64,000 bases of DNA from Microbacterium oleivorans (GCF_023715745.1 NZ_JAMBOV010000006.1:1-64000), one strand, 5' to 3'. Positions 33,597 to 43,710 are shown, counted from the stretch's first letter. The notes: generated by a model not told the origin, from the letters alone. Numbers and translations are program-made.

Positions 33597-34637
33597 TCAG
33601 CTGAGGACGTCGGCCAGGTCGTACGCGGTCACGGTCTCGAGCTGGTCGAACGTGCACGAGCGGGCGTCGCGGTCGGGACGCCACCGCTGGAACTGCACGG
33701 TGTGGCGGAAGCGGTCGCCCTCGAGCTGGTCGTAGGCCACTTCGAGCACCCGCTCGGGTCGCAGACGCACGAACGAGGTGTCCTTCGAGGCGGTGAAGCG
33801 GGATCGGTCGGACTGGCCGGTCACCGCGTCACCGTCCTCGTCGCGGACGACCAGCGGTGCGAGCTCGTCGATCAGTTCGAGCCGGCGGGCGTTGCTCCAC
33901 GCCGCCACGCCACCCACCTGATGCAGGTGCCCGTCGCCGTCGTAGAGCCCGACGAGCAGCGAGCCCACTCCCTGACCGCTCTTGTGGATGCGGTAGCCCA
34001 CCGCGACGACGTCGGCCGTCCGGGCGTGCTTGATCTTGAACATCGTGCGCTTGCCGGGTGCGTAGGGAAGGGCGAGAGGTTTCGCGACGACGCCGTCGAG
34101 ACCCGCGCCCTCGAACTCGGCGAGCCAGCGTTCGGCGAGCGACGCGTCGGTGGTCGTCCGGGTGAGGTGGATCGGATGCGGCACACCGCCCAGCAGGTCT
34201 TCGAGCTGTGCGCGGCGCTCGGAGAACGGTGCGTCCCGCAGGTCGCGGTCGCCGCGGGCGAGCAGGTCGAACGCGACGAACATGGCGGGGGTGGTCTCGC
34301 TGAGCATCGCGACGCGGGAGGCGGCGGGGTGGATGCGCTGCGACAGCTGCTCCCACTGCAGTCGCTGCGAACCCGGCTCGCCGTCGGCGACGACGATCTC
34401 GCCGTCGAGCAGGCATGGCTCCGGCACGAGACGCGAGACGGCGTCGACCAGCTCGGGGAAGTAGCGCGTCAGCGGCTTCGACCCGCGCGAGCCGATCTCG
34501 ACCTCGGACCCGTCCCAGCCGATGAGGGCCCGGAACCCGTCCCACTTCGGCTCGTAGAGCAGGCCCCCGGCGGTCTTCGCCGGGTCGGGGATGCCGGGGA
34601 CGGACTTCGCGAGCATCGGCGCGGGGATCTCGTACAT
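33597..34637 (-). CDS. ATP-dependent DNA ligase (LigC/LigD-ligase type)
   Basis: 346 residues. Adenylation domain with catalytic K31 in EPKWDGFRA, motif Ia SRGSKPLTRYFPE, motif III FVAFDLLA, motif IV GLDGVVAKP and motif V MFKIKHARTADVV; then an OB-fold domain (about 215-340). It would seal nicks using ATP, and the size and motifs match the ligase part of LigD or the LigC proteins of NHEJ and repair. Start ATG 34637 has GAGGGG upstream. The location near the LigD-type polymerase gene supports a common repair role. Confidence 0.92.
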   Translation of the reverse strand: MYEIPAPMLAKSVPGIPDPAKTAGGLLYEPKWDGFRALIGWDGSEVEIGSRGSKPLTRYFPELVDAVSRLVPEPCLLDGEIVVADGEPGSQRLQWEQLSQRIHPAASRVAMLSETTPAMFVAFDLLARGDRDLRDAPFSERRAQLEDLLGGVPHPIHLTRTTTDASLAERWLAEFEGAGLDGVVAKPLALPYAPGKRTMFKIKHARTADVVAVGYRIHKSGQGVGSLLVGLYDGDGHLHQVGGVAAWSNARRLELIDELAPLVVRDEDGDAVTGQSDRSRFTASKDTSFVRLRPERVLEVAYDQLEGDRFRHTVQFQRWRPDRDARSCTFDQLETVTAYDLADVLS

Positions 34638-34676
34638 CCCCTCATCCTGCCCGCCCTCCTGGCTGGGGGGAACGGA

Positions 34677-35903
34677 TCAGGCGAACGCGCTCACGCCGGT
34701 GACGTCACGACCCAGCAGGAGCGCCTGCACCGACTCGGTGCCCTCGTACGTGTGGATCGCCTCGATGTCGGCCATGTGCTGCATCACGCCGTTCTCGAGC
34801 AGGATGCCGTTGCCGCCCAGCAGGTCCCGGGCGGTCGCGGCGACCCGGCGTGCGGCGCGCGTGTTGTGGAACTTCGCGAGGGACGCCTGCGTGGGTCGGA
34901 GGCCGCCCGCGGTCTCGAGTTCCGCGAGGCGTCGACAGTAGAGCTGCATCGCCGTGAGGTCTTCCAGCATGTGGGTGAGGCGCTCCTGCACCATCTGGAA
35001 GCGGGCGAGCGGCTTGCCGAACTGGACACGCTGCTGGGCGTACTGCAGTGCAATCTCGTAGCAGGCAGTGGCGTGGCCGAGAGCCGACCAGGCGACGCCC
35101 GAGCGGGTCGCGTACAGGACCGTCGACGCATCTTTGAAGGTCCGCGTCCCGGGAAGGACCGCGTCGACGGGCACCCGCACGTCATCGAGAGCGATGAGGG
35201 CCTGGTGGATGCCGCGCAGCGACGCTTTGCCGGGAATGACGGTGCCGGTGTAGCCGACGCGGTCCTGCTCGACGAGGAAGCAACGGACGGCCCCGTGGTG
35301 CTCGTCGCCCTCGGCGTCGACGCGGGCCCAGACGAAGGTGACCCCGCCCGACGCGCCGTTGCCGATCCACTTCTTCGCGCCGCGGATCACCCACTCGTCG
35401 CCCTCCCGCCGCGCTGTCGTCTCGAGCGACACCGAATCGGATCCGTGATCGGGTTCGGTGAGGGCGAAGGCGGCGGGCACCTCGAAACGCGCGATCGCCG
35501 TCAGCCAGCGCTCCTGCTGGGCCTCGCTGCCGAAGAGGGCCAGCGTCCGAAGGGCGAGTCCACCCTGCACGGCGAGCACGGTGCCCAGCGATCCGTCGCC
35601 GCGCGAGACCTCCATGTTCACGAGCCCCGCGGCCAGTGGCGAGAAGCGCGCGAGCCGAGGGTGGTCGATGCCGTCGTTGAGCAGATCGAGCTCACCGAAG
35701 CGCCGGGCGATGTCGAGCGGGTACTCGGCGGTGTCCCAGGCCTCCCGCATCCGGTCGCCGATCTCGTCGACGAAGCGCTGCGCCCGCTGCCAGACCTCAC
35801 GGTCGCCGGCCGGGATGTCGGCGAAGACGGCGTAGTAGTCCGTGTCGAGACGGCCGAGCACGTCGTACCGGCCGGAGGCGCCGCCGGGCAGGGGAGTGGT
35901 CAT
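34677..35903 (-). CDS. acyl-CoA dehydrogenase (glutaryl-CoA dehydrogenase-like)
   Basis: 408-residue FAD-dependent acyl-CoA dehydrogenase. The flavin-binding FALTEPDHGSDS and KKWIGNGASG segments, YAQQRVQFGKPLARFQ, and the C-terminal IHTYEGTESVQALLLGRDVTG with the probable catalytic base E387 are visible. The TYEGT context matches the glutaryl-CoA dehydrogenase branch, but substrate specificity is unproven. ATG 35903 is six bases from a TATCCT -10 box, and an inverted repeat covers its -35. A TetR gene just upstream in the same direction is the likely regulator. Confidence 0.9.
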   Translation of the reverse strand: MTTPLPGGASGRYDVLGRLDTDYYAVFADIPAGDREVWQRAQRFVDEIGDRMREAWDTAEYPLDIARRFGELDLLNDGIDHPRLARFSPLAAGLVNMEVSRGDGSLGTVLAVQGGLALRTLALFGSEAQQERWLTAIARFEVPAAFALTEPDHGSDSVSLETTARREGDEWVIRGAKKWIGNGASGGVTFVWARVDAEGDEHHGAVRCFLVEQDRVGYTGTVIPGKASLRGIHQALIALDDVRVPVDAVLPGTRTFKDASTVLYATRSGVAWSALGHATACYEIALQYAQQRVQFGKPLARFQMVQERLTHMLEDLTAMQLYCRRLAELETAGGLRPTQASLAKFHNTRAARRVAATARDLLGGNGILLENGVMQHMADIEAIHTYEGTESVQALLLGRDVTGVSAFA

Positions 35904-35909
35904 CGCGCC

Positions 35910-35951
35910 AGGATACGCCCGGTTGAGATTCAGTTCCACTTGAAGTGGAAC
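35910..35951 (-). promoter_or_regulatory. promoter and operator of the acyl-CoA dehydrogenase gene
   Basis: On the minus strand TGGAAC (35933-35938) and TATCCT (35910-35915) are 17 bases apart and fit -35 and -10. The inverted repeat GTTCCACTT-G-AAGTGGAAC (35933-35951) covers the -35 box, as a TetR-type operator would. Confidence 0.65.
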
Positions 35952-35971
35952 GGCGTTTCAGTGGCGGGGAG

Positions 35972-36634
35972 TCAGCGCAGAGACCCCAGCCGTCTGGCCA
36001 CCTCGGCAGGGGGCATCCGTCGGGGGAACGTCGCCACGACGATGTCGTCGCCGGACGGCGGTTCGGGGTCCGGGTGGACGCCGAACCGGCGCAGCAGCTC
36101 GTCGTACGCGGACTCGAGGACCGCGGCGGGCACGTGCGTCGAGCCGCGGAGCAAGCGCCGCAGGACGTGGTTGTGCACCGCCGTCACCGCAGCGGCGAAC
36201 GCCACCGCATCGACGGGGTCGAGCCCGGGGACGGACCGCCGCAGGTAATCGTCGAAGAGCCGCTCGTAGCGGAACACGGTGACGATCTCGCGATCGCGGA
36301 GCGAGGGGACCTGGCGGACGACGGCGTAGCGACGGCGCGCGACCTCGGGGTCGTCGGCGAAGTGGCGGAACACCTGCACGGACGCCTCGCACACAGCCGC
36401 CCACGGATTCTGATGGGGATCAGCGAGATAGGTCCGCAGCTTCTCGAGCAGGACCTCGTGGTCGGCGAAGACGACGTCGTCCTTGCCACCGAACTGGCGG
36501 AAGAAGGTCGACCGCGAGACGCCGGCCGACTGGGCGATCTGCTCGACCGAGGTCTGCTCGTAGCCGTGCTCGGCGAACAGGGCGAGCGCGGCGGCCACCA
36601 CTGTGCTGCCCGTGGGACGGAGGTCGTCGGCCAT
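35972..36634 (-). CDS. TetR family transcriptional regulator
   Basis: 220 residues. The N-terminal TetR DNA-binding domain is clear (AALALFAEHGYEQTSVEQIA, SAGVSRSTFFRQFGGKDDVVF); the remaining ~160 residues form the ligand domain. ATG 36634 is seven bases after TAGGCT. The gene lies just upstream of, and in the same direction as, the acyl-CoA dehydrogenase gene, with the 19-bp inverted repeat between them. It probably represses that gene and is released by an acyl-CoA or related ligand. Confidence 0.92.
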   Translation of the reverse strand: MADDLRPTGSTVVAAALALFAEHGYEQTSVEQIAQSAGVSRSTFFRQFGGKDDVVFADHEVLLEKLRTYLADPHQNPWAAVCEASVQVFRHFADDPEVARRRYAVVRQVPSLRDREIVTVFRYERLFDDYLRRSVPGLDPVDAVAFAAAVTAVHNHVLRRLLRGSTHVPAAVLESAYDELLRRFGVHPDPEPPSGDDIVVATFPRRMPPAEVARRLGSLR

Positions 36635-36641
36635 GGACGGA

Positions 36642-36647
36642 AGCCTA
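36642..36647 (-). promoter_or_regulatory. -10 box of the TetR gene
   Basis: TAGGCT on the minus strand, seven bases before ATG 36634. A TTGACA on the same strand lies 14 bases upstream, shorter than normal spacing. Confidence 0.5.
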
Positions 36648-36707
36648 GTGCGACGGACTTCTGTCAAGGCCTGTGCCCTCGGCGGTGCGACACCGTTGAC
36701 TCGGCGC

Positions 36708-38222
36708 ATGTCGTCCCTGTGGAAGCAGCATCCGTCCGAGTCCTCCGGCACACCCTTCGCCCCCGGCAGCCGGCACGAGGTCGTCGTCGTCGGGGCCGGG
36801 CTCACCGGTCTCGCGACCGCCTACGAGCTCGCGCAGTCGGGTGTCGACGTCGCCCTCGTCGAGCGCGGCGGGATCGGCGAACTCGCCTCGGGGTCGAACA
36901 CCGGCAAGGTGTCCTTGCTGCAGGGCACGACGCTGTCGTCGCTGCGTTCCGGGCACCCGGCATCCCTCGTCCGCGCCTACGTCGACGCGAACCGCGACGG
37001 TCTTGCGTGGATGACGGGCACCGCCGAGCAGCTCGGAGTGCCGCTCACGTCGCGCACCGCCTATACCTACGCCCAAGGGGACGAGGGACGACGCGCGGTC
37101 GTGAAGGAGTACGACGCCGCTCGAGAGGCGGGTCTCCCCGTCCGGCTCGCGGACGACGCCGAGCTCCGCGAGGCCGCCGTCCCGATGGTGGCGGCCGTCG
37201 CGCTCGACGACCAGCGGGCGATCGATCCGATGCAGATGCTCGCGGCTCTCGCGGACGCGTTCGTCGCGGCGGGCGGCACCCTGCACCTCGGCGTCCACGT
37301 CCGCGGGGTCAAGGTCTTCCCCGAGCCGCGGGTGGAGACCGACCTGGGTCCGCTCTTCGCCTCGCGGGTCGTGGTGGCCACCGGCATCCCGATCCTCGAT
37401 CGCGGTCTGTACTGGGCGAAGGTCAGCGGAATGCGGTCGGCGTGCGTCTCGTTCACCCTCACCGCACCCCTGCCGGACGGCATGTACCTCTCCGCCGACG
37501 AACCGACTCGCTCCGTGCGGACGATCCTGCCCGGCGACGGACCGTCGGAGGTCGCGCAGATCGTGGTCGGCGGCGCCGGTCACCCCGTCGGGCGCGCCGA
37601 TTCGGAGCGGGCGATGCTCGACGAACTGTCGCTGTGGGCGCAGCGGACGCTGCCGGTGGGGGAGGAGACCCATCGGTGGTCGGCGCAGGACTACACCTCG
37701 CACAACCGGATCCCGTTCATCGGTGCGATGCCCCGGTCGCTCGGCCGTGTGCGCTTCGCGACCGGCTACGCGAAGTGGGGGCTGACGAACGCGCCCGCCG
37801 CGGCACTGCGCATCGTGAGCGAGCTGCGTGGCGAGAGCCCGCGCGAGCGGCCGCGGTGGATGACGCAGATCGGCACGCGTCTGACCATGCCCGCCGACCT
37901 CGCTCAGGGCGCGATCGAGAACGCGAAGGTGGGGCTCGCAGCGGCGAAGGGGTGGGCCGGCGCCGAGGCCGAGGCTGTTCCGGTGCCGCAGCCGGCCGAG
38001 GGGGAGGGCGTCGTGGCGCAGCGCGCCGGTCACCCGGTCGGGATCTCGACCACCGGCGGACAGACCCGTGCGGTGAGCGCGGTGTGCCCGCACCTCGGCG
38101 GTGTCCTCGAGTGGAACGACCTCGAGTGCACCTGGGACTGCCCGCTGCACGCCTCGCGGTTCACGGCCGAGGGCGAACGCATCGAAGGCCCCGCATCGCG
38201 AGGCCTCCGACGGGTCGACTGA
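36708..38222 (+). CDS. FAD-dependent oxidoreductase with C-terminal Rieske domain
   Basis: 504 residues. An N-terminal DAO-type FAD domain begins with VVVVGAGLTGLATAYEL (dinucleotide motif G29-A-G31-x-x-G34), and a second FAD-contact region is at FATGYAKWGLTNAPAAA. The C-terminus is a Rieske [2Fe-2S] domain with C460-P-H462 and C478-P-L-H481. This fusion is a known family of unknown substrate; electrons could pass from the flavin to the cluster. ATG 36708 precedes SSLWKQHPSESS, typical of the family's start. It is divergent from the TetR gene. Confidence 0.88.
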   Translation: MSSLWKQHPSESSGTPFAPGSRHEVVVVGAGLTGLATAYELAQSGVDVALVERGGIGELASGSNTGKVSLLQGTTLSSLRSGHPASLVRAYVDANRDGLAWMTGTAEQLGVPLTSRTAYTYAQGDEGRRAVVKEYDAAREAGLPVRLADDAELREAAVPMVAAVALDDQRAIDPMQMLAALADAFVAAGGTLHLGVHVRGVKVFPEPRVETDLGPLFASRVVVATGIPILDRGLYWAKVSGMRSACVSFTLTAPLPDGMYLSADEPTRSVRTILPGDGPSEVAQIVVGGAGHPVGRADSERAMLDELSLWAQRTLPVGEETHRWSAQDYTSHNRIPFIGAMPRSLGRVRFATGYAKWGLTNAPAAALRIVSELRGESPRERPRWMTQIGTRLTMPADLAQGAIENAKVGLAAAKGWAGAEAEAVPVPQPAEGEGVVAQRAGHPVGISTTGGQTRAVSAVCPHLGGVLEWNDLECTWDCPLHASRFTAEGERIEGPASRGLRRVD

Positions 38223-38223
38223 C

Positions 38224-38724
38224 TCAGCCGGCCGCGGCGATCACCCCGGTGATGATCAGGGTGACGAGGGTGGTCCACAGCACGATGGCCGTGCCCTGCC
38301 AGAACAGGACGGTGCGGGTCGGGACGCCGGTGCCCTTCAGCGCTGCGGCGGTGAACTGTGTCGGCAGGATGAGGGGCCCGAGAAGGCTCACCCCGGGCGT
38401 CCCGTAGCGGTGGTAAGCCTTCTGGAACTTCTCGGATCGCGCCGACGCGGGCTTCTCGGCGCCGCCCCCGCGCGTGGTGACGGCGGTGCGCACCCGGGCG
38501 GTGACGAGCACGACGATCGCGACGCAGAGGAAGTTGCCGGCGGCGCCGGCGACCGCGGCCGCGACCGGGTGGATGCCGCCGATGATGCCGATCGCGGCTG
38601 CGCCCTCGCCCTCGATGAAGGGGACGGCTCCCGCGAGCGCCACGATGAGCGGCTGAACGAGGTCGGGCACCTGCGCAACGAGGTCCTGGAAACCGGCGAC
38701 GAGGTCGGAGACGGGGTTCGACAT
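38224..38724 (-). CDS. small multi-drug export family membrane protein
   Basis: 166 residues with the Sm_multidrug_ex pattern: a conserved PFIEGEGAAAIGIIGGIHP segment in the first half and GPLILPTQFTAA in the second, plus four or five hydrophobic segments. Despite the family name the transport role is unproven. ATG 38724 has GAGAGGA upstream. Convergent with the oxidoreductase gene, with one base between the two stops. Confidence 0.78.
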   Translation of the reverse strand: MSNPVSDLVAGFQDLVAQVPDLVQPLIVALAGAVPFIEGEGAAAIGIIGGIHPVAAAVAGAAGNFLCVAIVVLVTARVRTAVTTRGGGAEKPASARSEKFQKAYHRYGTPGVSLLGPLILPTQFTAAALKGTGVPTRTVLFWQGTAIVLWTTLVTLIITGVIAAAG

Positions 38725-38846
38725 GATGTCCTCTCGGATGCGGCGACCGGATCTCGTATCGCCGTGATCCCATCCCATCGAGGAACCCGCGGCCACGGCA
38801 GTGCCGCGGCGTCACCTCTCACCGGGAGGTCCGATGACCCGAGGGG

Positions 38847-38870
38847 TGACATTCGTCATGGTCGTACTGT
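38847..38870 (+). promoter_or_regulatory. -10 box and small inverted repeat before the two-component genes
   Basis: TACTGT (38865-38870) ends six bases before GTG 38877. TGAC-ATTC-GTCA (38847-38858) lies in the -35 region and could bind a regulator, for example the downstream response regulator. Confidence 0.45.
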
Positions 38871-38876
38871 GGCGGT

Positions 38877-40073
38877 GTGACAAGCCCCGACCCGACCCCG
38901 ACGCGCACCGCCGTCTCGCTCGCCCGTGGGGTGACGGCCACCGGGTGGTACATCGCATCGTCGATGGTGTTCTTCCTCATCGGCGCGCTGATGGTCTGGG
39001 GTGTCGTCGTGCTGGTCGCCCGTGGGGGCTGGCGCGACCCCGTCACGCTCCTCCTCTTCGTCGGTCTGTCGATGGTCGTGGTGGTGACGACGACCGTGCT
39101 GCTCGCCCGTTACCGCCGCGACGGCGACCTCGATGACCGCGACCGCCCGTCGGCACGTCGCCGGTTCCTCTCGGTGCCGGCGGTCGCGGGGGTTCTCGCC
39201 TCGGCAGGTGTCGGCGTCGCCTCGGCATCGGCGTTGCTGGGGGCGGCGCTCGCCGGCACCGTCCTCTGCCTCGTCCGGTGGGGCCCGGGCATCCGGTGGC
39301 GGGGCGTCGTCCTCCTCGAGGTCGCCCTCGTCGTGCTGTGGATCGTGGAGTTCAGCCGCCCGATCGGGGCGAGCGACGCGTTCCTCCCCGCCTTCTTCGC
39401 ACTCAGCCTGCCGGCGATGCAGGCCCTCTCGCTCTGGTCGTGGGACGTCGTCCTGGAACTCGACCGAGCGAGGCGGACCGAGGCGCGCCTGGCCGCCGTG
39501 CAGGAACGCCTGCGTCTCGCGGGCGAGCTGCACGACCTGCAGGGTCATCATCTGCAGGTGATCGCGCTGCAGCTCGAGCTGGCCGAGCGGATGATCGGAC
39601 GCGATCCGGATGCCGCCGCCCACCAGATCGCGCTGGCGCGGGCCTCCGTGGACGAGGCGCGCGAGGGCACCCGCTCGCTCGCGGGACGGTTCCGCGGGGT
39701 ACCGCTGCCCGACGAGCTCGCCAACGCGGCGGACCTGCTGCGGGCCGCGGGGCTGGAGGTCGCGCTCGACGTCGCGGCGGATGCGGCATCCGCCCCCGCC
39801 GACCTTCTCGGGCCGGTCGTCCGCGAATGCACGACCAACGTGCTCAAACACGGTGGCGGCCGCTGGGCGCGGCTCGGCCTCGAGCGCGCGGGAGATCTGT
39901 GGCGACTCACCGCCGCGAACGACCCCGGGCCGGCTTCGACGATCGGCGCGGGTGCGGGACTCGAGGGCATCACCCATCGCGTCGGCGTGGTCGGCGGAGA
40001 CGTCGTCACTCACCGGGCGGAGGACCGCTTCGAGCTCGTCGTGACCGTTCCCGCCGCAGGAGGTACCGCATGA
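38877..40073 (+). CDS. DesK-like sensor histidine kinase
   Basis: 398 residues. Four to six membrane segments (about 20-190) are followed by a HisKA_3 dimerisation domain with H219 in GELHDLQGHHLQ and a short HATPase domain (N321 in RECTTNVLKHGG, then NDPGP and GAGLEGITHRV). This is the NarL/DesK class, which phosphorylates LuxR-type regulators. The start GTG is leaderless-like. The gene overlaps the response regulator gene by 4 bases, so the two form a pair. Confidence 0.9.
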   Translation: MTSPDPTPTRTAVSLARGVTATGWYIASSMVFFLIGALMVWGVVVLVARGGWRDPVTLLLFVGLSMVVVVTTTVLLARYRRDGDLDDRDRPSARRRFLSVPAVAGVLASAGVGVASASALLGAALAGTVLCLVRWGPGIRWRGVVLLEVALVVLWIVEFSRPIGASDAFLPAFFALSLPAMQALSLWSWDVVLELDRARRTEARLAAVQERLRLAGELHDLQGHHLQVIALQLELAERMIGRDPDAAAHQIALARASVDEAREGTRSLAGRFRGVPLPDELANAADLLRAAGLEVALDVAADAASAPADLLGPVVRECTTNVLKHGGGRWARLGLERAGDLWRLTAANDPGPASTIGAGAGLEGITHRVGVVGGDVVTHRAEDRFELVVTVPAAGGTA

Positions 40074-40672
40074 TCCGTGTGCTCATCGCCGACGACGAGG
40101 ACATGATCCGCACGGCGCTCGCCGCCCTGCTCGCCCTCGAGGACGACCTCGAGGTGGTCGCGGAGTGCGCCGACGGCGAGAGCGCCGTCGCCCGCGCGCT
40201 CGAGCTGCGGCCCGATGTGTGCCTGCTCGATCTCGAGATGCCCGGCATCGACGGCGTCGAGGCGGCGGCCCGCATCCGTCAGCGCATCCCCGCCCGGTGC
40301 GTCGTCGTCACCCGCCACGCGCGTCCCGGGGTGCTGCGACGCGCGCTCGGCGCCGGCGTCGACGGCTTCGTGCCCAAGTCGCGGCCCGCGGGGGACGTCG
40401 CCGCGGTGATCCGCGAGGTCGCTGCAGGTCGCCGGTACGTCGACCCCGAGATCGCCGCCGACGCGCTCAGCGATGAGCGCTCGCCGCTGACCGACCGCGA
40501 GCTCGACGTGCTGCGCGCCGGTGCCCGCGGCGAGACGATCGCCGACATCGCGGCATCCCTCCACCTGTCGGCCGGCACCGTCCGCAACCACGTGTCATCC
40601 ATCCTCGGCAAGCTCGGCCTCGCCACCCGTCAGCAGGCCGCGATCACGGCCCGCGAACGCGGCTGGATCTGA
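40070..40672 (+). CDS. LuxR/NarL-type response regulator
   Basis: 200 residues. Receiver domain with acidic pair D8-D9, phosphorylation site D54 in CLLDLEMPG and K103 in VPKS. The C-terminal LuxR helix-turn-helix (about 136-185; LTDRELDVLRAGARGETIADIAASLHLSAGTVRNH) binds DNA. Partner of the DesK-like kinase. The adjacent target gene is not obvious; DesR relatives often control ABC exporters or lipid genes. Confidence 0.93.
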   Translation: MIRVLIADDEDMIRTALAALLALEDDLEVVAECADGESAVARALELRPDVCLLDLEMPGIDGVEAAARIRQRIPARCVVVTRHARPGVLRRALGAGVDGFVPKSRPAGDVAAVIREVAAGRRYVDPEIAADALSDERSPLTDRELDVLRAGARGETIADIAASLHLSAGTVRNHVSSILGKLGLATRQQAAITARERGWI

Positions 40673-40675
40673 CGG

Positions 40676-41428
40676 ATGCCGCACGAGGAACCCCTCGCCG
40701 GCGGTAACGCGAGCGGCACCGTCGTCCGCATCGGCGACACCGTGCGGAAGCCGTGGGCCGCGTCGACGTCGAGCGTCGTCTCTTTCGTCCACGCCCTGCG
40801 CGCCGCCGGCGTCGATCTGCCCGAGCCCCTCGGGCGCGACGAGTCGGGGCGGCACGTCCTCGAGTACGTGCCCGGGGAGCTCGCGATCGAGCGCGGTCGA
40901 ATGGCGGCGAGCGAGCTGCGACGGGTCGGCGCGATGGTGAGGGCGATCCACGATGCGAGTGCGGCGTACACCGCGCCCTCGGATGCGGTGTGGGAGACGG
41001 CGATCGCCGCACCCGGGGCGGAGCTCGTCTGCCACAACGATCTGGCCCCGTGGAACCTCGTCATCGGCGACGACCGGTGGGTGTTCATCGACTGGGATGC
41101 CGCCGCGCCCAGCACGCGTCTGTGGGACCTCGCCTACGCCGCCCAGGCCTTCACGCTCAACGACACCTCGGTCGCCCCGCACGTCGCGGCGGCATCCCTC
41201 GCGGCGCTCGTCGACGGATACGGCGCCGACGTCGAGCTTCGGCGCGCACTGCCGGAGGCGATGGTGCAGCGCACCGCCGCGATGCACGACCTCCTCCGGA
41301 GATCGCACGACATCGGCGTCGAGCCGTGGTCGTCGATGTTCGTGCACGGACACGGCGAGCACTGGCGGCACGTCGAGGTCTACGTCGAGCAGCACCGACG
41401 GGTCTGGACCGCCGCGCTCGAGGGCTGA
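40676..41428 (+). CDS. aminoglycoside phosphotransferase (APH) family kinase
   Basis: 250 residues with the APH/choline kinase fold: catalytic [13 protein letters not shown] and the metal-binding [10 protein letters not shown]. The N-terminal region ([18 protein letters not shown]) replaces the normal nucleotide-binding loop. It starts three bases after the response regulator stop and probably shares its transcript. The true substrate is unknown; most chromosomal members are not resistance enzymes. Confidence 0.85.
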   Translation: MPHEEPLAGGNASGTVVRIGDTVRKPWAASTSSVVSFVHALRAAGVDLPEPLGRDESGRHVLEYVPGELAIERGRMAASELRRVGAMVRAIHDASAAYTAPSDAVWETAIAAPGAELVCHNDLAPWNLVIGDDRWVFIDWDAAAPSTRLWDLAYAAQAFTLNDTSVAPHVAAASLAALVDGYGADVELRRALPEAMVQRTAAMHDLLRRSHDIGVEPWSSMFVHGHGEHWRHVEVYVEQHRRVWTAALEG

Positions 41429-41479
41429 TCACCCCCGCCGATCGGGGGGATCCCGCGCGGGGCACTCAGGCGCAAGTAG

Positions 41480-41515
41480 TAGGCTCTTCGACCGGGCGAT
41501 CTCTCGACATCGAGA
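41480..41515 (+). promoter_or_regulatory. sucC promoter with downstream operator-like repeat
   Basis: TAGGCT (41480-41485) would start a leader of about 70 bases. The inverted repeat TCTCGA-CA-TCGAGA (41502-41515) lies about 10-25 bases into the leader, where a bound repressor would block transcription. The symmetrical TCTCGA half-sites resemble MarR-type operators. Confidence 0.5.
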
Positions 41516-41561
41516 TAGTTCCGCGCCCGTCACCCCCGCCGTCGCCCAGCGAAGGATTGCA

Positions 41562-42728
41562 GTGGACCTTTACGAGTACCAGGCACGAGACCTGTTCGAG
41601 AAGTACGAGGTGCCGGTGCTCGCCGGCATCATCGCCGACACCCCTGAGGAGGCGAAGGCGGCTGCCGAGAAGATCGGCGGTGTGGTCGTCGTCAAGGCTC
41701 AGGTCAAGACCGGAGGTCGCGGCAAGGCCGGCGGCGTCAAGGTCGCCAAGACGCCCGATGAGGCCTACGCGGCCGCCGAGGCCATCCTCGGGCTCGACAT
41801 CAAGGGCCACGTCGTCCAGCGCGTCATGGTCGCGCAGGGCGCCGACATCGCGGAGGAGTTCTACTTCTCCGTGCTGCTCGACCGCTCGAACCGCTCGTAC
41901 CTGAGCCTCTGCTCGGTCGAGGGCGGCATGGAGATCGAGGAGCTCGCCGTCGAGCGCCCCGAGGCGCTCGCGCGCATCGAGGTCGACCCGCTGCAGGGCA
42001 TCGACAAGGCGAAGGCCGTCGAGATCGCGAAGGCCGCGAACTTCCCCGAGGACCTCGTCGAGAAGGTCTCGGACGTGTTCGTCAAGCTTTACGACGTCTA
42101 CAAGGGCGAGGGTGCCACCCTCGTCGAGGTCAACCCGCTCGTCCGTACGGGCGCCGGCGACATCGTCGCCCTCGACGGCAAGGTGTCGCTCGACGACAAC
42201 GCCAGCGAGGTGCGTCACCCCGAGCACGAAGAGCTCGAGGACAAGGGTGCCGCCGACCCGCTCGAGGCGAAGGCGAAGGCATCCGGCCTCAACTACGTCA
42301 AGCTCGACGGTCAGGTCGGCATCATCGGCAACGGCGCGGGCCTGGTCATGTCGACCCTCGACGTCGTCGCCTACGCCGGTGAGAACCACGGCGGCGTGAA
42401 GCCCGCCAACTTCCTCGACATCGGCGGCGGCGCGAACGCCCAGGTCATGGCCTCGGGCCTCGACGTGATCCTCGGTGACGAGCAGGTCAAGAGCGTCTTC
42501 GTCAACGTCTTCGGCGGCATCACCTCCTGCGTCGCCGTCGCGGAGGGCATCGTGAAGGCCCTCGAGATCCTCGGTGACGCGGCCACGAAGCCGCTCGTCG
42601 TCCGCCTCGACGGCAACCAGGTCGATGAGGGTCGCGCGATCCTCGCCGAGGCGAACCACCCGCTCGTGACGCTCGCCGCCGGTATGGACGAGGGCGCCGA
42701 CAAGGCCGCCGAGCTGGCGAACGCCTGA
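41562..42728 (+). CDS. sucC: succinyl-CoA synthetase beta subunit (ADP-forming)
   Basis: 388 residues, the normal length. ATP-grasp N-terminal domain ([17 protein letters not shown] start; [17 protein letters not shown] nucleotide loop) and C-terminal CoA-ligase domain ([21 protein letters not shown]). With SucD it converts succinyl-CoA to succinate in the TCA cycle with ATP formation. GTG 41562 follows GAAGGA. The gene is 37 bases upstream of sucD, so the two form an operon. Confidence 0.97.
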   Translation: MDLYEYQARDLFEKYEVPVLAGIIADTPEEAKAAAEKIGGVVVVKAQVKTGGRGKAGGVKVAKTPDEAYAAAEAILGLDIKGHVVQRVMVAQGADIAEEFYFSVLLDRSNRSYLSLCSVEGGMEIEELAVERPEALARIEVDPLQGIDKAKAVEIAKAANFPEDLVEKVSDVFVKLYDVYKGEGATLVEVNPLVRTGAGDIVALDGKVSLDDNASEVRHPEHEELEDKGAADPLEAKAKASGLNYVKLDGQVGIIGNGAGLVMSTLDVVAYAGENHGGVKPANFLDIGGGANAQVMASGLDVILGDEQVKSVFVNVFGGITSCVAVAEGIVKALEILGDAATKPLVVRLDGNQVDEGRAILAEANHPLVTLAAGMDEGADKAAELANA

Positions 42729-42747
42729 GACGCGCCGAGACTACTGA

Positions 42748-43668
<921 letters not shown>

Positions 43669-43676
43669 TCTGACGA

Positions 43677-43710
43677 CGAAGGGGCGGATGCTGCGGCATC
43701 CGCCCCTTCG
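43677..43710. terminator. bidirectional terminator after sucCD
   Basis: Perfect 15-bp stem CGAAGGGGCGGATGC / GCATCCGCCCCTTCG with loop TGCG, between the convergent sucD and permease genes. Confidence 0.93.

Noticed and set aside
40676..41428. An aminoglycoside resistance gene
   Set aside because: The fold matches, but the gene is housekeeping-like in context and composition; there is no evidence for drug phosphorylation.
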